DNA of 13,639 nt, from assembly GCA_903925985.1 (NCBI GenBank), contig CAIYHK010000087.1, forward strand, positions 1 through 13,639, written 5' to 3'. The translations under genes and the position numbers were made by a program. The first letter of the stretch is position 1; every line of letters begins with the position of its first letter. The stretch comes from an uncultured Actinomycetes bacterium. Lineage in GTDB: Bacteria; Actinomycetota; Acidimicrobiia; Acidimicrobiales; Ilumatobacteraceae. Below are positions 6,578-12,923 of this stretch, one piece after another. Below the pieces are notes generated by a model. The model was not told the origin of the DNA, made no database searches, and worked only from the letters and a program-made list of their open reading frames with translations.

Positions 6578-6605
6578 TGACACCGCTGTAATTACAGCGA
6601 TGTCA
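6578..6605. promoter_or_regulatory. 28-bp near-perfect palindrome at the whiB transcription start
   Basis: The core, CGCTGTAATTACAGCG (6584-6599), is a perfect 16-bp palindrome. After one mismatched pair on each side (6583, 6600) it continues for five more pairs, TGACA (6578-6582) and TGTCA (6601-6605). Thirteen of fourteen positions are therefore symmetric. It lies immediately downstream of the predicted -10 box and covers the expected start point, the usual position of a repressor or autoregulatory operator. The plus-strand left half contains GACAC, the reported recognition word of WhiA, but the other half has GACAT, so that match may be accidental. Confidence 0.6.
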
Positions 6606-6634
6606 TTCTGCCAAAGTTTGTACGAATTGTGCAA
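6605..6634 (-). promoter_or_regulatory. Candidate promoter of the second whiB
   Basis: On the minus strand TTGCAC (6634-6629) and CAGAAT (6610-6605) are separated by 18 bases, giving 4/6 matches to each of the -35 and -10 boxes. Transcription would begin near 6598, within the palindrome, leaving a leader of about 90 bases before the GTG start. Confidence 0.45.
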
Positions 6635-6660
6635 GGTGAAACTTGCTGAAATGTTGAAAT

Positions 6661-6690
6661 TCCCCAAGGAAAACCCTTGTTTCGCGGGGA
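6661..6690 (-). other. Nested inverted repeats upstream of the whiB promoter
   Basis: CAAGG (6665-6669) and CCTTG (6675-6679) form a short hairpin with a five-base loop. Outer TCCCC (6661-6665) and GGGGA (6686-6690) can pair around it. No T-run follows on either strand. It may be part of the end of the VWA transcript or an upstream whiB control site; I cannot tell which. Confidence 0.2.
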
Positions 6691-6724
6691 TTTGGGTCAG
6701 AAATTGGCGGTAATCGGGACAAAT

Positions 6725-6739
6725 GGGTAGCGAATACCC
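6725..6739 (-). terminator. Weak candidate terminator after the VWA gene
   Basis: GGGTA and TACCC form a five-base-pair stem with a five-base loop, 13 bases after the VWA gene stop. It is followed on the minus strand only by ATTTGT rather than a proper T-run. It is the best hairpin in the expected place, but is poor as an intrinsic terminator. Confidence 0.25.
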
Positions 6740-6752
6740 TTTGAAAATCGGC

Positions 6753-8759
6753 CTAACTGGCCCTCCGACGCGAACTTGTCTGGCGACGCCCCTCGAGAAA
6801 ATCCACCAAAACGTAGTCACCAAGGTTCGCTGAATCGGTGAAGAAGGCGCGGCCGCGGTTAACCCGTGTGAGCTGTTCTACGAACCGGATGAGACCGTGG
6901 TCGGCATCGATCATGAATGTGTTGATCGTGATTCCCTCTTTAGTGCACCGAAGTACTTCCTTCATCGTTGCTTCGAGAGTTGCCGGCACCGGTGGCCAAT
7001 TGAAATAGATCCCGGCGTTATCCATCACGTGTGCAGTTGGTTCACCATCGGTAACCATGATGATCTGCTTTGTGCCGGTCTCTCGGGCGAGGAGCTTGCG
7101 CGCCATGGTCAAGGCGTGATGCATGTTGGTGCCCTGGTAATAATCACATTTTGCGGCGATGAGCTCATCTGGTTTGAGTGGATACGCGGTGTAACTGAAT
7201 CCGATGATGCCCAAGTAATCCCGCGGGAATTGGGATGTAATCAACGACTGCAGTGCAATCGCCACCTTTTTTGCTGGAAGCAATCGATCATTCAATTCCA
7301 TTGACATTGAGAGATCAAGAAGCAGCACGGTGGAGGTTTGGGTTAAATGCTCCGTGCGTTCAATCTCGAAATCATCCTGCTGGAGCCGCACCGGAGTACC
7401 AGTCTCACGCCGCAGAGCGTTCATGATCGTGCGCTGAAGATCGATGCGGAATGGATCGCCATATTCGTATTGCTTGGTCTCAAAATTGCGATCATGACCA
7501 GATCCGTTGCGCTCCATCTGATGCTGGCCCGCTTTGTCTTTTTGCAGTTTTGCGAACAAGTCGCGCAATGCATCTGCACCGATTCGGCGCATGCCTTTAG
7601 GTGTTAGTTCAAGGCGCCCATCGCGCTGCTCGATTAAACCCTGTTCCTTCAGGGTCTTGGTGAGCTGTGCCAGCCGCTCAAGCGATGCTGCAGCATCGTC
7701 GCCGAGCAAATCGCGAACACGGTCAAGATCCACCTCGTCCAGTTGCGACGGGGTGCTTGCTTGGCGCATCATTTGCTCCATCGCATCGAGATCAGAGATC
7801 TCTTTCATCGCATCCATTGCCTGATCGAAGTTCGCTGGCTCAGAACCGTTGAAGTCACGACCCTGCTCCCATCCCATCTGGGGAAACATCGCTTGCATGT
7901 TTTGCGAGAGCTGCTGCATCTCGTTGGCGAGATCCATGTCTCCGAGAAGTTGCTCGGAAAGCTGACGCAACTGATCACGTTGTTCGGGGGTCATCGAATT
8001 GAACACCTGCTGTGCAGCAGCCATTTGTTGAGCAAGATTTTCGAGTAGCTCTTCAAGTGACTGAGGATTATCCGGAAAGAAATCTCCGTACTTTTCCATG
8101 AACTCTTCAAAGCCGGGATCCTCACCACGATTGTGCTTTTCAATCATCTGGTTGAGAGCAGCCATCATTTCTTTCATTCGCTGCATGTCTTCAGGGGTCA
8201 TGTTTTGCATTGATTCTGAGACGTTGTCAAAGGTCTGCTTCATCAACTGCTCACGGAGCCGATCCATCAGATTGTCGAACCGCTGCTGAGCATCTTTTGA
8301 CGCAAAGTCATAAGACTGCAGTTCACGTACTTTTCCTGCGAGATCGTCGGGCAATGTGTCGAGGCGGAAGTTTCGATCCATCGCAGCTGCTTCGGCATTG
8401 TCGCGACGACGCGGGTCGTCAGAGTTGTTTGCATCTCGCAACGCTTGTTCGATTCCTAGACGTTCTTCGTCAACGATGTCGTTTAACTCTTCAGCAATCT
8501 CGTTGTAGATTCCACCGAGATCAAAACGATCAAGCTTCTCCTTGCGCTGCTCGCGGAGTTTCTTCAGCATCTCTTGGAGTCCCTTGACCTGCTCGCCATT
8601 GCGGTCACGGAATCCCTGGTTCATGAGCCGGCGCAGGGCGGCATTCACATCGCCGTGATAGATCAGGTCATCGTTGATCTGCTCAAATAGCGAGTCGGCG
8701 TCCACATCGAAGCCCTTTTGGGTTCCATCCCAGCGGGAATATGTGAATCGGTTGCCCAT
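6753..8759 (-). CDS. VWA-domain protein, partner of the MoxR-like ATPase (Rv0959-like)
   Basis: A 668-residue cytoplasmic protein without signal peptide or membrane helix. Residues 1-470 are mostly charged helix, with a stretch rich in Met, Gln, Asp and Glu at about 180-340 and coiled-coil potential. A winged-helix-like part (about 345-400) includes LKEQGLIEQRDGRLELTPKGMRRIG. The C-terminal von Willebrand factor A domain (about 475-650) has a complete metal site: Asp482, Ser484 and Ser486 in DLSMS, Thr544 in YQGTNM, Asp571 in VTDGE. Such proteins act with AAA+ ATPases of the chelatase/MoxR class in metal insertion or remodelling of target proteins; the target of this subfamily is not known to me. 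Its ATPase partner is encoded at 9348-10811, beyond an oppositely oriented cyclase gene. The start lacks a Shine-Dalgarno sequence. Confidence 0.9.
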   Translation of the reverse strand: MGNRFTYSRWDGTQKGFDVDADSLFEQINDDLIYHGDVNAALRRLMNQGFRDRNGEQVKGLQEMLKKLREQRKEKLDRFDLGGIYNEIAEELNDIVDEERLGIEQALRDANNSDDPRRRDNAEAAAMDRNFRLDTLPDDLAGKVRELQSYDFASKDAQQRFDNLMDRLREQLMKQTFDNVSESMQNMTPEDMQRMKEMMAALNQMIEKHNRGEDPGFEEFMEKYGDFFPDNPQSLEELLENLAQQMAAAQQVFNSMTPEQRDQLRQLSEQLLGDMDLANEMQQLSQNMQAMFPQMGWEQGRDFNGSEPANFDQAMDAMKEISDLDAMEQMMRQASTPSQLDEVDLDRVRDLLGDDAAASLERLAQLTKTLKEQGLIEQRDGRLELTPKGMRRIGADALRDLFAKLQKDKAGQHQMERNGSGHDRNFETKQYEYGDPFRIDLQRTIMNALRRETGTPVRLQQDDFEIERTEHLTQTSTVLLLDLSMSMELNDRLLPAKKVAIALQSLITSQFPRDYLGIIGFSYTAYPLKPDELIAAKCDYYQGTNMHHALTMARKLLARETGTKQIIMVTDGEPTAHVMDNAGIYFNWPPVPATLEATMKEVLRCTKEGITINTFMIDADHGLIRFVEQLTRVNRGRAFFTDSANLGDYVLVDFLEGRRQTSSRRRAS

Positions 8760-8765
8760 ACCCGC

Positions 8766-8783
8766 ACGCTACTGCCGTAGCCT
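8766..8783. promoter_or_regulatory. Back-to-back -10-like boxes in the 33-bp VWA/cyclase gap
   Basis: On the minus strand TAGCGT (8771-8766) lies exactly six bases before the VWA ATG, the position expected for a -10 box of a leaderless message. On the plus strand TAGCCT (8778-8783) lies nine bases before the cyclase ATG. Neither has a clear -35. If both are real, the two promoters overlap and would compete. Confidence 0.3.
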
Positions 8784-8792
8784 TAAAGGGAC

Positions 8793-9344
8793 ATGCGCGT
8801 CCCCAGAACATTCGTTTTCGTCGACCTTTCGGGTTTCACCAGATACGCAGAAGAGAAAGGCGACCTTGCCGCAGGCGACGTCCTTTCAGCGTTTCGGGCG
8901 GTTGCTCGCGAAGTGGCCAGCGATCGTGGGGTCAGAATCGCCAAATGGCTCGGCGATGGCTGCATGGTGGTGGCCATGGACCACAACGACGCCGTGGTCT
9001 TTTCCCTTGAGCTCCAACGCCGCGCTACGGCCGTCTGTGAGCCCCTCAGCATGCGCGCTGGCATCTCTACTGGCTATGCCCTTCTATTCGAGGGCGACGA
9101 CTACATCGGCACCACAGTCAATCTGGCCGCGCGCATCTGTGACGCAGCGGGTCGCGATGAAGTCCTGCTCCCTACAGAACAAGCCGTTGATCTTCCAGCC
9201 GGCGTCAGTGCGCAGCCACATTCCGAATTGGATCTTCGCGGGTTCCCAGAGCCGATTCAGGTTGTGGCTCTCAGTGGCGACCCGCATTCGGTATCAAGAA
9301 ACGACACCGGCGAACTCTGGACTCGCACGCCGTTTGCACTCTGA
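8793..9344 (+). CDS. Class III adenylate/guanylate cyclase, catalytic domain only
   Basis: A 183-residue soluble protein consisting almost entirely of a class III nucleotidyl cyclase domain. All residues needed for a homodimeric adenylyl cyclase can be seen: metal-binding Asp11 (FVDLSGFT) and Asp55 (KWLGDG), exactly 44 residues apart; base-selecting Lys51 and Asp103 (DDYIG), the pair that favours ATP; and transition-state residues Asn110 and Arg114 (TTVNLAAR). The product is therefore probably cAMP. No sensor, HAMP or membrane domain is attached; the roughly 40 residues after the domain include FPEPIQVVALSG, a common ending. The gene stands on the plus strand between two minus-strand genes that usually adjoin, 33 bases from one start and 3 bases from the other stop. 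AAAGGGA lies very close to the ATG. Confidence 0.92.
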   Translation: MRVPRTFVFVDLSGFTRYAEEKGDLAAGDVLSAFRAVAREVASDRGVRIAKWLGDGCMVVAMDHNDAVVFSLELQRRATAVCEPLSMRAGISTGYALLFEGDDYIGTTVNLAARICDAAGRDEVLLPTEQAVDLPAGVSAQPHSELDLRGFPEPIQVVALSGDPHSVSRNDTGELWTRTPFAL

Positions 9345-9347
9345 GAT

Positions 9348-10811
9348 TCAGGTGACGGGTCGCGCCTTGCCCCGATAGGTCGCATTTGTTCCAAGCGCAT
9401 CCTTGTTCAGTCGCTTGGAAAGATGGAGGCCTTCGAGGATGAATTCGACAGCTGCCGCAACAGCAGAGGGTGACTCCACTCCAGCTGTGAGATTTGTAAC
9501 GGCAGTCCGCAGTGCGGGAACTTGCTCAACCAGTTTTGCCAGTTCCGCAGATGAAACTTCCTCACCTGTATGAGCAATTGTTCCTTCTTCGAACGCAGCG
9601 ACAACTTCGGGCAAGGTGGTCTGATCGACGCGCAATTTGAACACTTGAAGACACGCAGCTCGCACAATCTGCTCTAGTACCGAGTCACCACCACGATCGT
9701 CAAGCGACTCAACTTCGATCTTTCCGCTACTAGAAGCAGCCAGTGAATCAAGGTCGCAGATTCGTGGCGTGACTTCGTTTTCGCCTAACCGCAATGCACG
9801 ACGAACAGCATTCGCACCAAGAACTTCATAGTTGCTAACTGAGAGACGCACAGAAACACCGCTGCGCTGGTTTACATGACTACTTTGTCGCGCAAGCTGA
9901 CTGAAGGTAGCGATTACTTCTTCCATGTACTCAGGCATGTGCACCTTGACACTGCCAATTGACAACTCACGGGCCTCTTGGCGCATGATTCCAATCTCAG
10001 TAGCAACTTCAAGTGGATAGTGAGTACGGATCTGGCTTCCAAAACGATCCTTAAGCGGGGTGATCAAACGACCACGATTTGTGTAGTCCTCAGGGTTGGC
10101 CGAGGCCATCAAAATCACGTCAAGTGGCAATCGGATCTTGTAACCGCGAATTTGCACATCGCGTTCTTCAAGAACATTCAGCAGGCCAACTTGAATTCGC
10201 TCCGCAAGGTCCGGAAGTTCGTTGATCGCAAAGATGCCTCGGTTTGTGCGCGGTACGAGCCCGTAGTGCAATGTGAGTTCGTCAGAGAGATAACGGCCTT
10301 CGGCAACTTTGATTGGATCCACTTCACCGATGAGGTCAGCGATTGCGGTGTCAGGGGTGGCGAGTTTTTCGCCGTAACGCTTGGTGCAATGAACCCAATC
10401 AATCGGGGTGTTCTCGCCGTGCTCAGCAATCTGATTCAACGCATACCGCGAAACTGGATTGTATGGATCGTCATTGATTTCGCTTCCAGCAATAACCGGC
10501 ATCCACTCATCGAGCAGACCCACCAAGGAGCGGATCATTCTGGTTTTGGCCTGACCACGCTCGCCGAGGAACACCACGTCGTGGCCGGCGATGAGAGCAT
10601 TCTCCAGTTGCGGCATAACGGTGTCTTCGTAGCCAAGGACACCAGCAAACAAGGGTTCACCCGCGGCAATTCGGATAACTGCATTGGTACGGATTTCCTC
10701 TTTGACCGGCCGTGAAACCCACCCACTAGCGCGCAGCGCGCCAAGAGTGCGTGGGAGATCACTTGGGACCTCAGGTGCTTCGTCGCCGGCCATGAATCTC
10801 TGTGCGCTCAT
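9348..10811 (-). CDS. MoxR/chelatase-type AAA+ ATPase (Rv0958-like)
   Basis: A 487-residue AAA+ ATPase, often labelled magnesium chelatase in databases. Walker A is GERGQAKT (83-90; Lys89, Thr90). Walker B is GIFAINEL (192-199), with Asn197-Glu198 where most AAA+ proteins have Asp-Glu. Sensor 1 is Asn239 in ASANPEDYTNRGR, and the probable arginine finger is Arg256 in PLKDRFG. The C-terminal 200 residues are helical, ending in a basic tail. It presumably forms a ring that works with the VWA protein encoded at 6753-8759. Chlorophyll chelation is unlikely because no bch/chl genes are present. The start has no Shine-Dalgarno sequence but has TAAGTT six bases before the ATG; a second in-frame ATG lies at codon 7. 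Confidence 0.9.
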   Translation of the reverse strand: MSAQRFMAGDEAPEVPSDLPRTLGALRASGWVSRPVKEEIRTNAVIRIAAGEPLFAGVLGYEDTVMPQLENALIAGHDVVFLGERGQAKTRMIRSLVGLLDEWMPVIAGSEINDDPYNPVSRYALNQIAEHGENTPIDWVHCTKRYGEKLATPDTAIADLIGEVDPIKVAEGRYLSDELTLHYGLVPRTNRGIFAINELPDLAERIQVGLLNVLEERDVQIRGYKIRLPLDVILMASANPEDYTNRGRLITPLKDRFGSQIRTHYPLEVATEIGIMRQEARELSIGSVKVHMPEYMEEVIATFSQLARQSSHVNQRSGVSVRLSVSNYEVLGANAVRRALRLGENEVTPRICDLDSLAASSSGKIEVESLDDRGGDSVLEQIVRAACLQVFKLRVDQTTLPEVVAAFEEGTIAHTGEEVSSAELAKLVEQVPALRTAVTNLTAGVESPSAVAAAVEFILEGLHLSKRLNKDALGTNATYRGKARPVT

Positions 10812-10817
10812 TTGAGA

Positions 10818-10823
10818 AACTTA
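10818..10823 (-). promoter_or_regulatory. -10-like box placed for leaderless transcription of the MoxR-like gene
   Basis: TAAGTT, a TANNNT hexamer, ends exactly six bases before the ATG at 10811 on the minus strand. The spacing equals that of the box before the VWA gene (8771-8766). No ribosome site is present. Leaderless messages are common in actinobacteria. Confidence 0.35.
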
Positions 10824-10847
10824 CAGGCTTAGTACCCTTCTTAGGAC

Positions 10848-12914
10848 ATGAGAATGACACTTAATGGTCAATGGAAGGCACGAATTGCCGACGACCATCT
10901 GCGACGCTCCGGCGTCGGCCTTGAGGTCGACGATTCTGGTTGGCCCAACATTGATGTACCGGGTCATTGGCGCTCAGATTCTGAGTTCGCCGACACCAAC
11001 GGCCCTGTTCTCTATCGCCACCACTTCAATGCGTCCGAACCGCTGAGTGGTGAGCGTCGCTGGATCAAGTTTGACGGCATCTACTACCAGGGTGATGCAT
11101 GGCTTGACGGTGCTTACATCGGCGACCCAGAGGGTTACTTTGTCGAGCATTCTTTTGATGTCACTGATCTCTGCAAACTCGCCACTGACCACGTACTCGC
11201 AGTTGAGGTTTCATCACCACGTGCGAGTGACAAGAAATCAAAACGCAATGTCACGGGCATCTTTGATCAAAACGATTTCTTGGATCCGCTGTGGAATATG
11301 GGCGGTTTGTGGCGTGGGGTTGAACTCTTTTCCACGGGTCCAGTTCGAATCGCAAACCTTCGCGTGTTGTGCAGAGACGCAAGTGAGTCGCGGGCACACG
11401 TGCGCCTTCATGCTGAGCTTGACTCACTCGCCTCACGTAGTGCGCTGGTAAGAACTTTCGTCGACGGTGTTCTGGTTCGCGCCGATGAACACACACTTGC
11501 TGCTGGAGCAAACTCCCTTGACTGGGCGATTGACATCGACAATCCACGTCTTTGGTGGCCATGGCAACTAGGTGAAGCCGCGCTTACTGACATTGCAGTT
11601 GAAGTGCAGGTGGACGGTGTTGCAAGTGATTCAATTTTGCGCCGCACGGGGCTACGTCAAGTGGCCCACGACAATTGGATCTTCACAATCAATGGCGAAC
11701 GCCTGTACACCCGAGGTATCGCAGTAGGGCCAACGGCACTGCGGATGGCCGACTGCAGCCCTGAGATGATCGCTAACGATGTCACACTCGCACGCAAGCT
11801 CGGAATGAATTTGCTGCGACCCCTAGCGCACGTGGCGAGGCCGGAGTTCTACGATGCAGCCGATGCCGCTGGAATGCTGGTGTGGCAGGACATGCCGCTC
11901 TACGGGGCGTATGCGCGCAGTGTGCGGCGCCAAGCGGTGCGCCAAGCTCGCGCGATGGTGGACCAACTCTCACATCACCCGTCAATTGTTCTTTGGTGCG
12001 CTCACAATCAGCCAACCCAGCCAGACCCATTGCACCAGCAACTGCCGACATGGACCCGTAGCGTGCTCGATGCATGGGTGCGCAAAGCATTGAGTGACGC
12101 TGATGATTCGCGTCCCGTTACTGCCCACTCTGGTGTTTTGCCGCACTTTCCAAAGCTCGACGGCACAGATATGAATGCCAGCTTTGGTTGGCGCCACGGA
12201 AGTTATCGGGATATCAACGCACTCGCCGAACGGCTGCCCAAGTTGACCAAATTTGTCTCCGGATTCGGAGCCCAATCAGCGCCAACTGATGCACCATTTG
12301 TCGACATCAAGTCGTGGCCACAGCTTGATTGGGACACCGTGTCAGAGCGTTTTGGAATGCAGCGTGACGCATTCGAGCGTTTTGTGCCAGCTTCCGAACA
12401 CCCCAACTATGCATCGTGGGCAACCGCCACTCAGGAGTACCAAGCGGAGCTTCTGAAGCAACACATTGAAGCACTACGCAAGATCAAGTATTCACCGAAT
12501 GGTGGATTCTGTTTCCTCATGTTGGCCGATGCGCAACCATGCATTGGATACGGCATCTATGACCACAACCGTGTGCCAAAACGCGCAGTGGAGGTAGTGC
12601 GGGCTGCCTGCACCGAAGTGATCGTCACTGCGGATGCTCCAAGTGAGCATGTCCTTGGTACCGAGTTTGTTACAGACATTCACGTGGTCAGTGATCTACC
12701 TATTGCAATAACGGAAGCCACGGTGACTGCCACCCTGACCTGGTCCAGTGGATCTCGTTCTTGGGCGTGGCAAGGTGCCATCGAGGCAGATGTGTGCGCA
12801 AAAGTTGGTTCGATTGCGCTGGTGATTTCTGCTGCTGGTGATACGCGCTTAGACCTGCACCTCACCGGTGCTGGTGTGGATGTGCGGAACAGTTACGAAT
12901 TTGTCGTGCGCTGA
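10848..12914 (+). CDS. Glycoside hydrolase family 2-like protein lacking both catalytic glutamates
   Basis: A 688-residue protein, no signal peptide, with the beta-mannosidase/beta-galactosidase layout. A sugar-binding jelly roll spans about 1-165 (WIKFDGIYYQGDAWLDGAYIG; GLWRGVEL), an immunoglobulin-like domain about 166-270, a TIM barrel about 275-585 (LARKLGMNLLRP; GMLVWQDMPLYG), and a C-terminal beta region. In active relatives the acid/base lies in WCGNNE and the nucleophile in SEFGxQS. Here these read WCAHNQ (383-388, Gln388) and SGFGAQS (471-477, Gly472), so both glutamates are absent. The codons CAG (12009-12011) and GGA (12261-12263) are each one base from a Glu codon. The frame is intact over its full length, arguing for a preserved non-catalytic role. 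An ATG two codons later has better-spaced AGGA (10843-10846). Confidence 0.87.
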   Translation: MRMTLNGQWKARIADDHLRRSGVGLEVDDSGWPNIDVPGHWRSDSEFADTNGPVLYRHHFNASEPLSGERRWIKFDGIYYQGDAWLDGAYIGDPEGYFVEHSFDVTDLCKLATDHVLAVEVSSPRASDKKSKRNVTGIFDQNDFLDPLWNMGGLWRGVELFSTGPVRIANLRVLCRDASESRAHVRLHAELDSLASRSALVRTFVDGVLVRADEHTLAAGANSLDWAIDIDNPRLWWPWQLGEAALTDIAVEVQVDGVASDSILRRTGLRQVAHDNWIFTINGERLYTRGIAVGPTALRMADCSPEMIANDVTLARKLGMNLLRPLAHVARPEFYDAADAAGMLVWQDMPLYGAYARSVRRQAVRQARAMVDQLSHHPSIVLWCAHNQPTQPDPLHQQLPTWTRSVLDAWVRKALSDADDSRPVTAHSGVLPHFPKLDGTDMNASFGWRHGSYRDINALAERLPKLTKFVSGFGAQSAPTDAPFVDIKSWPQLDWDTVSERFGMQRDAFERFVPASEHPNYASWATATQEYQAELLKQHIEALRKIKYSPNGGFCFLMLADAQPCIGYGIYDHNRVPKRAVEVVRAACTEVIVTADAPSEHVLGTEFVTDIHVVSDLPIAITEATVTATLTWSSGSRSWAWQGAIEADVCAKVGSIALVISAAGDTRLDLHLTGAGVDVRNSYEFVVR

Positions 12915-12923
12915 GCGCAACGA

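Noticed and set aside
6509..6823. A 105-codon N-terminal extension of the second WhiB protein.
   Set aside because: It would run through the promoter, the palindrome and the end of the VWA gene. The GTG with GGAGG gives the normal WhiB length.
8674..9378. A 234-codon plus-strand open frame overlapping the cyclase in another frame.
   Set aside because: The cyclase frame carries every catalytic residue. The longer frame reads as low-complexity Ser/Pro/Arg-rich sequence typical of an out-of-frame shadow.
9978..10715. A 245-codon open frame on the plus strand inside the MoxR-like gene.
   Set aside because: It is fully antisense to a gene with clear AAA+ motifs. Its translation shows no recognisable motif and looks like a mirror of the coding frame.
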